Assembly: GCF_024323335.1 (NCBI RefSeq)
Contig: NC_066583.1
Location: 367,409,877 to 367,473,876 of the forward strand
Direction of reading: 5' to 3'
DNA: 64,000 nt
DNA from: Lathyrus oleraceus
Taxonomy: Eukaryota > Streptophyta > Magnoliopsida > Fabales > Fabaceae
Positions 46,801-57,378 of this stretch are shown piece by piece. The translations under genes and the position numbers were made by a program. The notes below the pieces were generated by a model. It did no database searches. It was given only the letters and a program-made list of their open reading frames with translations, and was not told the origin of the DNA. Each line of letters begins with the position of its first letter. Position 1 is the first letter of the stretch.

Positions 46801-49177
46801 GATTCGAGAGTGATTGAGAGAAAGGGTTGAGGTCGAGGATGGATTGATTGAGGGAGATGAGGGCATTTGGGTGTGAGATGAACGAAGAAGAAAGAGTGAA
46901 CGAAGTGAGAGAGAGGGCTGTGGGTGAGATTGAGTCGAGAGAAGAGGGATTGAGAGAGACGATTCCATTTTTGATTTTTTTTCTTTCTTTATTTTCTTTT
47001 TTTCAATTTAGTATTAAATAGGGTAAGTAGTTTTAAAAAAACATTATTATTAAAAAGGATTCCTTTAATTTTCCTAGGTACAGCCAATTAATATTTTCAT
47101 TTCCCATTCCCTTTTTGAAGAAACCAACGGCCAGGGGTGGGATTTAATTAGGGAACTCTACAGTTTTTTTTACTATTTAATTTTTTCATTTTAATTCTTT
47201 TTTAGTTTATCTTAGTTTATACATTTAAGTTAGCATTAAAATATCAGTTAGTTAGTAAGTGGTCTGGTGGAGGGGAGTGGCTTCTGGATCTTTAGTGTAG
47301 TGGGTTCGATACTCTTAGGCGTAGTTTTTCTTTCTTTTAATATTTTCTTTTATATTTATGCTTTATTATTCATATTTCTTTTTTTATTTATTGTTTAATA
47401 ATATAGATTTGTTTTTTTCTTTTAATTGCATCATGCATTCGAAACCATTTTTTTAACTTATAAAAATCATATTTTCTCGATTCAATATCGAGCCCATTTT
47501 CACACCCTTGTAAGTCGATTGCTTTTAAGCATCGCCATCAACCTCACATAGCTTACTCTTGGGCTTTCTTACAATGAGCCAGTTCTCTTGCACTTACACT
47601 CATGCATTACATTATTTGTTGTTTGGGCACGATTTAATTATTTCATGATTTTTTAATCCCCATTTGACAAAATGTACCCCACTCCCCCGATGTGTAATAA
47701 TCTTGTACTGTTTTATTTCTTTATTGCTTGACTGTGTAGTTAGCTACTAACACAAGAATAAAATCAACAATTTCAAAAATACAAAAATATGACTCGATTC
47801 AACGTCGAGCTTTTTCTCAATAAACGAACCAATTCATTTCTCCTTTCCATTCCATCCCATTTCAAAAAAACTTCATCAAATGCTTGATCCAACGTCAAGG
47901 CATTTTTCATAATCAAAAATTCAAAAAATATTAATTCATAATTAAGACCTTTTCAATAAAGATGGAAGTGGAACGTGGTGTATACCACGCACTCCTGAGA
48001 CTAAGATTCGAGATGTATATCTCGCCAATCCTAGTTCTCACCATCATCCAAACTTATCCACTTTGCTCTCTCAAACACTCATTCAAATTTCTCTTAAACG
48101 TCCATCAACACTTGATCTATGGTCAAGTCATTTTCACAACAAAACTCAAAATACCTAATTCTTATTTAACACTTTTAATAAAGGTGGAAATGGAACATGG
48201 TGTATACCATGCACTCCTGAGGTTAGGATTCGAGACGTATGCCTCGCCAATCTTAACTCTCGCCATCGCCTAAAATTGTCAATGCGGTTTCTTCAAACCC
48301 TTTCTCAATCAAATTCCAAAATACTTAATTCCTACCTTAAACTCTTTCAATAAAGATGGAAATGGAACATGGTGTATACCATGCACTCCTAAGGCTAGGA
48401 TTCGAGATGTATATCTCGCTCATCCAAGTTCTCGCCATCACTCAAAATACATCCAACCAATCAAACTCTTTTCTCGCCGCCGTGCGAGTAATAAAAACCC
48501 TTTTCATAAACGAAAGGTATCTTGTCTTAAGTGATATAAAACAATGTTTCAGCCACGATTGTTGAGTAGAGATAAATGACGCTTTTCCGAATGTAGATTT
48601 TTAAATCCGTTTGATGTGTGGTACGCGTCCACTCCTCATCTGTTTTGGGTAAAACAATGTTTTCGTCGATTAATACAATATAGCTTTCGCTAAAATCGAC
48701 CAACAAACAAACATTTTTCTACCCAGAACTACGTAAGCCTTGATTTCTCTGTTGAGATATGTAGGAGCAGGATTTGTAAATCTTGTCAGGCCCACTAATA
48801 AAAAACTTAGGTTTAGTCCTTCGTCAAAAATCCAAAAACATTTCTTCTCTCTTCTATTCTTTCTTTCCCACCTAATAATTGAAAAGCCTAACACTTCAAA
48901 CTAACATTAATGCACACAACTGACCTAATGGTTCCCGTTGAGTACAACGGACGTGAGGGGTGCTAATACCTTCCCCTTGCGTAATCGACTCCCGAACCCT
49001 GATATTGGTTGCGATGACCATATCTTATCCTTTCTTTTGTCTTGGGTTTTATCGATATTTCCCCTTTCCTTTTTAGGAATAAATAAAGTTCGATGGCGAC
49101 TCTGTTCAGTCCATCATTGCGAGCGTGCGATCGCGCTTCGCTTTGAAGTCGTATCCCCATTTTTTCGAGGTGCGACA
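43833..49177 (+). repeat. 3' LTR of large-LTR element
   Basis: 5345 bp, repeating 32724-38067. Differences noted by eye are C/T near 33871/44981, 35637/46747 and 35819/46919, A/G near 36177/47286, several near 37409-37432/48519-48581, and others. All captured fragments and repeats of the 5' LTR are present here too. Confidence 0.93.
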
Positions 49178-49182
49178 CTTAG

Positions 49183-49344
49183 TATCTGTTGACAGGTATG
49201 AATGTCACAGCATCCAGTTTGACATTCAATAAATCCTGTGTTAGCTAGTCCTGCAGTAACTACAATGTAGTCACACATACATGTTATGACATCAGTCAAG
49301 ACATTAGTGTTTTACCATATAATGCAGCCAATTAAACACCTACA
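49183..49344 (-). repeat. SIRE-like 3' LTR, 5' segment
   Basis: 162 bp, resuming directly after the second CTTAG copy (49178-49182) and ending at ACACCTACA, which is TGTAGGTGT in element orientation. It matches 56032-56193. Confidence 0.9.
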
Positions 49345-49358
49345 AACTCCCCCTTTGG
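49345..49358 (-). other. SIRE-like polypurine tract
   Basis: The minus strand reads CAAAGGGGGAGTT directly before the LTR start TGTAGGTG at 49344. Confidence 0.75.
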
Positions 49359-49986
49359 CAAAATTTTGGCTAAAACACTTTGATCCCCATAACAGAGTTC
49401 ATAGCAGCGGAATCACACACCTAGCAGGAAATAATACTAGCTAATACACTCAGAGTGGCAGCACACTCACACACATGGAAGTTAAATAACAACTTCACAC
49501 AGCAGCACACACACAGTTGCTGCAGGGGAGGGAATCTTCAGATCTGTCATGAGAGTCTGTTGTCAGGGGTAGTGGTGGATATTACTCCCCCTTTTTGTCA
49601 AAAATGTTGCCAAAGCCAACAACTTAGCCAGAGCACAATGACAGAGTTCCAGACTTGGTTTTACTTCACAGTTTCAACCAAGTTAACATCCCCTTGATCT
49701 TGCTTCACAGCTTCGATCACGTAATCACCCACTTTTACTTTACAGTAGGTACCACCATATCAGATGCCCTGATTTTGTTTCTGACATCCAGAACCACTCC
49801 TGCATGAACAGCATCCTTGAACTCCTGCAGGTACAATGACCTTCTCACAGTAGGGTGTCTCCTTACCCTCTTGTATCCACCCTTGTTACAAGTAGCATAG
49901 CTATGATCTGGTGCCCAATCATAACTTAGTACAAATTGTTTAATAGACAGAGATATTAAACAATTTATTCCCAACATCAGTGGTTG
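49359..49986 (-). other. SIRE-like 3' internal region without env-like ORF
   Basis: About 630 bp between the pol stop and the PPT. SIRE elements often carry an env-like ORF here; none is present, only an 80-codon frame at 49735-49977 with no recognisable motif. A second purine tract, AAAAAGGGGGAGT on the minus strand (about 49585-49597), resembles the PPT. Confidence 0.7.
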
Positions 49987-52900
49987 CTATAAGGTCTCAG
50001 AGAGACATATTCCCAGTTTGCTCCTTAAGTTTTCAAACTGAGTAGCATCCAGAGCCTTTGTAAATATGTCAGCCAGTTGAAGATCCGTGGCTACATGTTC
50101 CAAAGTGATCACCTTGTCTTCCACCAGATCTCTGATGAAGTGGTGCCTAATGTCAATATGCTTGGTCCTGCTGTGTTGGATGGGATTCTTGGAGATATTG
50201 ATGGCACTGAGATTATCACAGAACAATGTCATGACATTTTGAGAGACATTGTACTCAGTGAGCATCTGTTTCATCCAAACCAGTTGGGAGCAACTGCTTC
50301 CAGCAGCTATGTATTCAGCCTCTGCAGTGGACAGAGAGACACAATTCTGCTTCTTGCTGAACCACGATATGAGGTTTTCTCCTAAGAAGAAACATCCACC
50401 TGATGTGCTTTTTCTGTCATCAGCACTTCCAGCCCAATCAGCATCACAGTACCCAGATAGGACAGGCTCAGACCCATGTGAATACAGCATCCCATAGTCA
50501 CACGTCCCATTGATGTACTTGAGAATCCTTTTGACTTGATTCAAATGGCTCACCTTGGGCTCTGCTTGGTATCTAGCACACACTCCAACTGCATAAGAAA
50601 TGTCAGGTCTACTTGCAGTTAGATACAGCAGACTACCTATCATACTTCTGTACAGGCATTGATCAACACTAGGCCCTCCATCATCTTTGGTTAACTTCAG
50701 ATGAGTAGGAGCAGGAGTCCTCTTGTGCCTGGCATTATCCATACCAAACTTCTTAACTATGTTTTTGGCATACTTGCTTTGGGAGAGAAACATAGAGTCC
50801 TCCATTTGGTTTACTTGCATTCCAAGGAAATAGGTCAGTTCTCCCACTAGACTCATTTCAAACTCAGACTGCATCTGGTGAACAAATTTTTTAACCATTT
50901 GTTCTGACATTCCACCAAAGACTATATCATCAACATAGATTTGAGCTATCATGATTTTGCCTTCTTCATCCTTCACAAACAAGGTTTTATCTATGCCACC
51001 CTTTCTGTATCCATTTGAGGTCAGAAATTCGGTTAACCTTTCATACCAAGCTCTGGGTGCTTGCTTCAACCCATACAAGGCTTTCTTCAACTTGTATACA
51101 TGCTCAGGTTGGTTAGGATCACAGAATCCTTTGGGTTGTTCCACATAGACTTCTTCATTCAGGTAGCCATTCAAGAATGCACTCTTCACATCCATTTGGA
51201 ATAGCTTAAACTTCAGGATGCAAGCTACCCCCAACAGCAATCTGATGGACTCAAGTCTAGCCACAGGAGCAAACGTCTCATCAAAGTCTACCCCTTCAAC
51301 TTGAGTGTATCCTTGAGCTACTAGTCTTGCTTTATTTCTAGTAATTACTCCTTTCTCATCAGATTTGTTTTTGTAGATCGACTTGGTACCAATGATGTTG
51401 GACCCTTCAGGTCTTGGAACTAGCTCCCATACTTCATGCCTTGTGAACTGCTCGAGTTCCTCTTGCATGGCAATGATCCAGTATTCATCAGTCAGGGCTT
51501 CTTTCACATTCTTTGGTTCAACCTTGGAAACAAAGCAGGAATTTGAAGTTATTCCTCTTGACCTGGTAGTTACACCACTGGTGGGATCCCCTATGATAAG
51601 ATCCTTAGGGTGGTCTTTCTGAATTCTGATAGATGGCACTTTGGTGGTTGCATCTACTTCACATTCAGGAGGAGGTTCCTGTACTTCTTCAGACTTGACT
51701 GGAGTGTCAGTTGAACTGTCAAGGAATATTTCAACATCCTCCATGACATCGGTTCCTTCCTCTTTGTCATCCACAATAACATTTATGGATTCCATCAGGA
51801 CATTGGTCCTGTAGTTGAACACTCTGTAGGCTCTACTGTTAGTGGAGTATCCCAGGATAATACCTTCATCACTTTTGGGATCTAGCTTCCTTCTCTGTTC
51901 ACGATCTGTGAGAATGTAGCATTTACTTCCAAAGATATGAAAGTACTTCACAGTGGGTTTTCTGCCCTTCCATATTTCATACAGAGTGAAGGAGGTTCCT
52001 TTTCTCAAGGTGACTCTGTTGTGAACATAGCACGCGGTATTCATTGCTTCAGCCCAAAAGTGCATGGGGAGCTTCTTTGCATGAATCATTGCTCTGGCAG
52101 ATTCTTGAATAGTTCTATTTTTTCTTTCAACTATTCCATTCTGCTGAGGGGTTATAGGAGAGGAGAACTCATGGCTTATTCCTTCAGACGAGCAAAACTC
52201 ATCAAACTTGGAATTCTTGAACTCAGTACCATGATCACTTCTAATCCGGACCACACAACTGTCCTTTTCCCTTTGAAGTCTTATGCACAGATCTTTGAAG
52301 ACATCAAATGTATCTGACTTCTCTCTGATGAAGCTTATCCACGTGTATCTGGAATGGTCATCAACCACCACGTAAGCATACTTCTTCCCACCAAGACTTT
52401 CAACCTGCATAGGTCCCATTAGGTCCATGTGCAACAGTTCCAGAACTCTGGAGGTTGTGGAATGTCCCAGCTTCGGGTGTGACATCTTGGTTTGCTTGCC
52501 CACCTGGCATTCTCCACAGACTCTTCCTTCATCAATCAGAAGCTTTGGAATTCCTCTGACTGCTTCCTTGGATATGATCTTCTTCATTCCCCGTAAGTGG
52601 AGATGTCCAAGTCTTCTATGCCACAGCTTCACCTCCTGTTCTTCCTTGGCTGATGAGCATGTTGTAGAAAAGTTAGAGAGTTCAGGTTCCCACAAGTAGC
52701 AGTTGTCTTTGGACCTGGTTCCTCTCATAACTTCCTGATTGCACCCATTCAACACCACACATCCTCCCTTGGTAAAATCCACCTTGTATCCTTGGTCACA
52801 CAGCTGGCTTATGCTTATGAGGTTCACAGTTAGTCCTTTTACTAACAATACATCACTCAATTTTGGAGTTTCTGGACAATCCAGCTTCCCAACACCCATG

Positions 52901-54738
52901 ACTTCTCTTTTAGTTCCATCACCTAATGTCACAGACTTGGTGTTAGAGGGATGTAGATTCACCACTAGGTTGTTCATCCCAGTCATATGCCTTGAGCAGC
53001 CACTATCAAGGTACCAATCCTGTCTGATATGTCCCCTTGGAGAAGTGTGAGCCAGGTTAGCAACACACTGTTGATTCTCAGGCGAGAAGTGAATCTTAGA
53101 TGCCAGCTGCTTAGGATTGACCTGAGGTGTCTGCTTAGCCGCCCATGTTAGTTTCTTAATGGGGACATTATGCGTGGACACCTTTTTCTTAGGCCTACCT
53201 TGAGGGGTCTGGTTTGGGTAACCATGCAGCCTATAGCAGAATGGTTTTATGTGACCGAATCTACCACAGTAATGACATTTCCATCTCTTGAATTTCTTCT
53301 TCTGATGATTGTTCATTTTGGTTCCTCGATGTTGTGACTTTGGATGTGACTTCCCTTTGGATTTCTGAATTTTAGCCTTTGGGCGTTTGCGTTCAGCTGA
53401 GGATCTTTTCCCAAAGCCTAAACCAGATGTGGTTCCAGACTTCTGTCCTGTCTTCAGGATTTCTTCCAAGGTGTCAGATCCCTTATTCAACATTTTGATG
53501 GATTTGGTCATTTGGTCTAGCTTAGAGATCAGCAAAGAAATCTCACCCTTCAGACCCTCTATGACTTTCAGCTGCTCGAGTTTCTCAGCTTCTAGCTCTT
53601 TGATGAGTTTCTTATGCTTTTCTCCTTGAATGCAAACTTCTGCACTTTTAACACATAATTCTTTATATGAGACAGCAAGCTCATCCAAGGTGAGTTCATC
53701 TCCACTTGAGTTATCCTCTGAGGAACAAACACTGGTCAGAGCAGTGACATGTTTGGCCGATTCTCCTTCAGATTCACTCTCAGTGTCTTCTTTTGACCAG
53801 GTGACAGACAGCCCTTTCCTTTGCCTTATGAGAAGGGTAGGGCAGTCAGCCTTAATATGACCATATCCTTCACATCCATGGCACTGGATTCCCTTGCCTT
53901 GGTTGGCCTTTTCTTCATAAGTTGATCTTTTCTTTATGTCATACGGGACGTTCTTGACATTGGTTCTACCCTGTTGATCAAATTTCTTTATGAGCTTGTT
54001 GAACTGTCTCCCAAGCATGGCTAAGGCTTCTGATATACTTTCATCACTTCCAGTACATCCTGCTTCTGACTCCTCTTCAGCATTAGATACAAAAGCATAC
54101 TCACCCAAGCCCATTTCAAAGGTTTGGAGGGAACCAATGAGCTCATCCACCTTCATGTTGCATATGTCCTGCGCCTCCTCTATGGTTGTGACCTTCATAG
54201 CAAATCTCTTAGGCAAGGACCTGAGAATCTTTCTTACAAGTTTCTCTTCAGCCATTTTCTCACCTAGTCCACCAAAGGTGTTTGCAATTTCAAGAATATT
54301 CATGTGAAAGTCATGAATAGTCTCATCCTCTTTCATCCTCAGATTTTCAAACTTGGTGGTCAGCATCTGAAGTTTGGACATCTTCACCTTGGAAGTACCT
54401 TCATGAGTTACCTTGAGGGTATCCCAAACTTCCTTAGCTATTTCACAGTGGTGTACCAGCCTGAAGATGTTCTTGCTGATTCCATTGAACAATGCATTCA
54501 AGGCCTTGGAATTTCCAAGAGCTAATGCCTCTTGCTCCTTGTCCCACTCTTCTTCAGGAATCTGCACACTGACTCCATCTTCACCTGTCCTCATTGGATG
54601 TTCCCATCCTTTGTTGACAGCTCTCCAGACTTTGCTGTCTAGGAACCTTAAGAAGGCTATCATACGAGGCTTCCAGTCATCATAATTAGATCCATCCAAC
54701 ATGGGTGGTCTGTTTGGGTGTCCTAAATCCTTGTCCAT
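49987..54738 (-). CDS. SIRE/Maximus-like Gag-Pol polyprotein
   Basis: One uninterrupted frame of 1583 residues. Gag occupies about residues 1-260 (NYDDWKPRM, WDTLKVTHEGTSKVKMSKL). There are two CCHC knuckles at 286-299 (CHGCEGYGHIKADC) and 488-501 (CHYCGRFGHIKPFC), with a coiled coil between them (370-420). Protease has WYLDSGCSRHMTG at 575-587. Integrase has LWHRRLGHLHL and CGEC, then catalytic D772, D835 and E871 with the standard 35-residue D-E spacing. RT has QMDVKSAFLNG and YVDD at 1268-1271. RNase H has CDADWAG at 1431 and LSTAEAEYIAA. Two separated knuckles fit the SIRE lineage. No env-like frame follows. Probably functional as protein. Confidence 0.95.
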   Translation of the reverse strand: MDKDLGHPNRPPMLDGSNYDDWKPRMIAFLRFLDSKVWRAVNKGWEHPMRTGEDGVSVQIPEEEWDKEQEALALGNSKALNALFNGISKNIFRLVHHCEIAKEVWDTLKVTHEGTSKVKMSKLQMLTTKFENLRMKEDETIHDFHMNILEIANTFGGLGEKMAEEKLVRKILRSLPKRFAMKVTTIEEAQDICNMKVDELIGSLQTFEMGLGEYAFVSNAEEESEAGCTGSDESISEALAMLGRQFNKLIKKFDQQGRTNVKNVPYDIKKRSTYEEKANQGKGIQCHGCEGYGHIKADCPTLLIRQRKGLSVTWSKEDTESESEGESAKHVTALTSVCSSEDNSSGDELTLDELAVSYKELCVKSAEVCIQGEKHKKLIKELEAEKLEQLKVIEGLKGEISLLISKLDQMTKSIKMLNKGSDTLEEILKTGQKSGTTSGLGFGKRSSAERKRPKAKIQKSKGKSHPKSQHRGTKMNNHQKKKFKRWKCHYCGRFGHIKPFCYRLHGYPNQTPQGRPKKKVSTHNVPIKKLTWAAKQTPQVNPKQLASKIHFSPENQQCVANLAHTSPRGHIRQDWYLDSGCSRHMTGMNNLVVNLHPSNTKSVTLGDGTKREVMGVGKLDCPETPKLSDVLLVKGLTVNLISISQLCDQGYKVDFTKGGCVVLNGCNQEVMRGTRSKDNCYLWEPELSNFSTTCSSAKEEQEVKLWHRRLGHLHLRGMKKIISKEAVRGIPKLLIDEGRVCGECQVGKQTKMSHPKLGHSTTSRVLELLHMDLMGPMQVESLGGKKYAYVVVDDHSRYTWISFIREKSDTFDVFKDLCIRLQREKDSCVVRIRSDHGTEFKNSKFDEFCSSEGISHEFSSPITPQQNGIVERKNRTIQESARAMIHAKKLPMHFWAEAMNTACYVHNRVTLRKGTSFTLYEIWKGRKPTVKYFHIFGSKCYILTDREQRRKLDPKSDEGIILGYSTNSRAYRVFNYRTNVLMESINVIVDDKEEGTDVMEDVEIFLDSSTDTPVKSEEVQEPPPECEVDATTKVPSIRIQKDHPKDLIIGDPTSGVTTRSRGITSNSCFVSKVEPKNVKEALTDEYWIIAMQEELEQFTRHEVWELVPRPEGSNIIGTKSIYKNKSDEKGVITRNKARLVAQGYTQVEGVDFDETFAPVARLESIRLLLGVACILKFKLFQMDVKSAFLNGYLNEEVYVEQPKGFCDPNQPEHVYKLKKALYGLKQAPRAWYERLTEFLTSNGYRKGGIDKTLFVKDEEGKIMIAQIYVDDIVFGGMSEQMVKKFVHQMQSEFEMSLVGELTYFLGMQVNQMEDSMFLSQSKYAKNIVKKFGMDNARHKRTPAPTHLKLTKDDGGPSVDQCLYRSMIGSLLYLTASRPDISYAVGVCARYQAEPKVSHLNQVKRILKYINGTCDYGMLYSHGSEPVLSGYCDADWAGSADDRKSTSGGCFFLGENLISWFSKKQNCVSLSTAEAEYIAAGSSCSQLVWMKQMLTEYNVSQNVMTLFCDNLSAINISKNPIQHSRTKHIDIRHHFIRDLVEDKVITLEHVATDLQLADIFTKALDATQFENLRSKLGICLSETL

Positions 54739-54791
54739 GGTACTAGAAAGTAACTTCCCTAGATCTCACCCAGAAATTCACAGGCATGGTG

Positions 54792-54807
54792 CCTGCTCTG
54801 ATGCCAA
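54792..54807 (-). other. SIRE-like primer binding site
   Basis: The minus strand reads TTGGCATCAGAGCAGG next to the LTR end at 54809. It is an initiator-Met-type PBS with C in place of T in the TGGTATCAGAGC consensus. Confidence 0.75.
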
Positions 54808-54808
54808 T

Positions 54809-56193
54809 TGAAATTCTAGTTATCAGACTTTGGATGTCACACTGGTTGTTATGACATCCAATTCTGCACAGACAGGGATTATGCAGAACTTAACAGTAAG
54901 TGCAGTAAATAGCACAAGTAATTGTTCACCCAGTTCAGTCCAACATGACCTACATCTGGGGGCTACCAAGCCAGGGAGGAAATCCACTATTAGTAGTATC
55001 AATTCAAAGCTAAATTCACCCGTTTACAACTTATCACTTAATCCCTACCCAATGCAATTTCAATCTTAACCTAAGATCAGAGTTCCTACTCACTCCCCCT
55101 CAATCACCTCAGTGATATTAAAGACACTTTGAAGTCACACTTCAAAAACAACTCTTGATTATGCTTCACAGCTTAAATCAAGATACACAGCACTCACGCT
55201 TAAAAGCTTTGAGTGACACAACACTTACAACTCAATAAACACCCTATGCCAAAGCAATCATCTACTTGATAATGGCTTGGCTTACAAGATACGTCTAATA
55301 CTAGACTCACAAAAATACAGCAGTGAAGTATGATGGACACACAAAATCTTCACGCCTCAAAATCCCCGAAACTGAATGAAGGAACGCCTTCCTTTTTATA
55401 TTGCAGCATCCTGGGCTTTTGCACCTGTATTCTCCTGAATTTAAGGTCACATAAGTTCCCATAAATTCAACATTTAGGTTACTAACAAATAGGCTTATTG
55501 TTAGGTTCATTGAATGTAGATTGGTTGTTGATTTCCTGGTTTTTCTCTAACCTGTTGACTTCCTGAAGAATAGCCTGAGAAAAAGCTGAAACAGAAAACT
55601 GAACAACCTACAATATAGCATATGCTGTCAGGCATGAATGTCACGACATTCAGCTTGACATCAAGGTCCATATGCTGAGTCTGTTTTTCCAGAAAACAGA
55701 CTGTACAATTTTGCTGACCTGTACATGATCAAAATGACCATACTACAGTAACAGCTTACATTAATAAATGTCAAAGTGTCCAACTTAACATTTATACATT
55801 TGGCCTTAAGTTAGTTCTGTTATTCTCTTGAAGAACAAACTAAGTTACATGCTGAAGTATAACAGAACACCACTCTGTCTAATCTTCAGCAGCTGCTTTC
55901 AATGAGGAATGTCATAACATCCAGTTTGACATTCAATCAGTAGGCCTTATGCCAGGTCTGGTCTTTCCTTGATAACCAGACTGGAAATAAATACTAAGTT
56001 CTAACAGAACACCTGCTGTTCTATTCCTTAGTATCTGTTGACAGGTATGAATGTCACAGCATCCAGTTTGACATTCAATAAATCCTGTGTTAGTTAGTCC
56101 TGCAGTAACTACAATGTAGTCACACATACATGTTATGACATCAGTCAAGACATTAGTGTTTTACCATATAATGCAGCCAATTAAACACCTACA
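54809..56193 (-). repeat. SIRE-like 5' LTR
   Basis: 1385 bp with TG...CA ends. A minus-strand TATA box TATAAAAAG is at 55392-55400. It contains several imperfect inverted repeats of the form GAATGTCA...TGACATTC. It preserves the uninterrupted CTTAG site at 56027-56031 that is occupied in the other LTR. Confidence 0.93.
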
Positions 56194-56198
56194 GTAAC

Positions 56199-56748
56199 TA
56201 GGGCCAACTTTTGACAATTGGATCAGGTCAAAGATTTTCATTTCTTTCCAAATTTGAGCTTTCTGATTTTCTATTTTTGTAAGCCAAGACAAATAGTTTT
56301 CAGGATCTTTCGACAAATGGCAAAAGCGAAACACCCTAAGAGCGCAGCTCATGTAATCTAAGTTGATGGGTTTCTCTATAGGCTCAGTCGAAGACTTTAC
56401 CTGGGTATCAACTACAATATTTGGCTTAGTGCTCACAGTTTCACCACTAGGTTTTAGTTTCTTCCTAGTAGCTATTGGTTTGGTACGATGATAAATTGGG
56501 AAGTACTCTTTGAGCCTTTTAGAGTTAGCATTAATATTTGGTAAAGGGCCTGCAATTGCATGCATTTTACCTGAAATTGGGATAGGAATTAATACTTGTG
56601 ATTGATAAATGCGTCTTTTGTCTTTTTCAAGAGGAGGCTCCTAAATGTACTGTTGGTTTCCCACAACTTTGGGACCCAAGATCTTGTGAACAAGAGGGAT
56701 GGTTGTTTATTTCTTGGAATCTTTTGGATTCTTGATTTTTGACACCAT
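56199..56748 (-). pseudogene. Plant-mobile-domain-like pseudogene A, 5' part
   Basis: The ATG at 56746-56748 (MVSKIKNPKDSKK) aligns with the start of the copy at 58600. Stops follow after SKK and within QQYI, then the frame is open through MHAIAGPLPNINANSKRLKE, NYLSWLTKIENQKAQ and EMKIFDLIQLSKVGP up to the SIRE target site GTAAC (56194-56198). The second half lies 24.7 kb away at 31495. A TATA box on the minus strand is at 56860-56867. This is the older, more damaged of the two PMD copies. Confidence 0.75.
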
Positions 56749-57151
56749 TGATGATGAAAATATGGAGGAAATTTGTCTAGTTTGAGGTTTTGTGAAGAGA
56801 AGAGGAAGAGTTTTTCTTGTTAGTAATGGAGAAAAGTTCAGAAAGAAGGTGATGTGAGGTATTTATAGTGAGATGAACAAAACATTTCATTACAAAATAT
56901 TGACAGCTGTTAAAGATCGTGAGACGCGTATCAATCATGATCGGATGGTAGCAGTTGGTATGGCCCACGATCTCATAGGAAATAAGAGTGTAATGATTAA
57001 CTGAGATTTTTTGCGTGTCTCGATGAGACATTTGAAGAAAGATGGTCATGGTGACTATGACGTCATAGCAGTAAAGATACTGTTGCATCGAAATATTTCA
57101 AAAAATGCATTTTTCTCCATATAGTCGAAATCAACATTTTGAGGGGCAATT
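56749..57151 (-). promoter_or_regulatory. Promoter region of PMD-like pseudogene A and PPT-like tract
   Basis: On the minus strand TATAAATA (56860-56867) lies about 112 bp before the ATG, with a leader resembling that of the copy at 58600. On the plus strand TTTTGAGGGGCAATT (57137-57151) resembles a polypurine tract and aligns with the one at 58175 on the other strand. This suggests that the pseudogene sits antisense between pol and the 3' LTR of a plus-strand element. Confidence 0.45.
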
Positions 57152-57378
57152 TATTAGCTGGAATTTTGACGTTGAGAAAGAATATTTGTTTTTGACAAAA
57201 AAAAGTTGAGAAGTCATAGTCGAAGCTGTTACTTTATCGAAGAATGATTGATCTGAGACTTAGAAATATTCTTGGATTCAGATTCACGTTTCGACGAAGA
57301 TGTCTGATTGAAGTTGTGTTCGACGAACATGAGTTCAAATCAAGGCTCTGTTCGCTGTTGATTTTGGCGAACAACCTC
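57152..57378 (+). repeat. Probable truncated 3' LTR of Tat-like element A
   Basis: It follows the PPT-like tract. The run GGAATTTTGACG shortly after the start matches GTAATTTTGACG at the start of LTR B. The canonical TG is TA here. Its end and its identity with the LTR at 27918 are not demonstrable by eye. Confidence 0.3.

Larger units (their letters stand above)
32724..49177 (+). mobile_element. Non-autonomous large-LTR Ogre-related element (LARD-like)
   Basis: 16454 bp with 5 bp TSD CTTAG (32719-32723 and 49178-49182), LTRs of 5344 and 5345 bp, PBS and PPT. The 5.8 kb interior holds a gag remnant but no protease, RT, RNase H or integrase. Its LTR start (TGTCATACCCC), PBS, a U5 block around 'ggtgctaataccttcccc' and a post-pol motif at 40735 are shared with the Ogre at 5553, so it probably relied on Ogre proteins in trans. 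By eye the LTRs differ by about 14 substitutions, nearly all transitions, plus one A-run indel, so it is a recent insertion. Confidence 0.92.
31501..56193 (-). mobile_element. SIRE/Maximus-like Ty1/copia retrotransposon carrying a nested element
   Basis: The 5 bp TSD GTAAC is at 31496-31500 and 56194-56198. In minus orientation: 5' LTR 54809-56193, PBS 54792-54807, one gag-pol frame 54738-49987, a short 3' region, PPT 49345-49358, and a 3' LTR occupying 49344-31501. The 3' LTR is split by a 16454 bp insertion; without it and one TSD copy it is exactly 1385 bp, the same as the 5' LTR. By eye the LTRs differ at about ten positions. The polyprotein is intact, but the broken 3' LTR should disturb 3' end formation of its transcript. 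Confidence 0.93.

Noticed and set aside
32724..49177. The two 5.3 kb near-identical blocks considered as a segmental duplication of a host locus
   Set aside because: TG/CA ends, PBS, PPT and a 5 bp TSD show that they are the two LTRs of one element.
49735..49977. 80-codon frame after SIRE pol considered as an env-like remnant
   Set aside because: It is too short, with no signal peptide, transmembrane segment or coiled coil typical of SIRE env-like proteins.
50077..54685. Multiple plus-strand frames opposite the SIRE polyprotein
   Set aside because: They are antisense shadows of the intact 1583-residue gag-pol frame.
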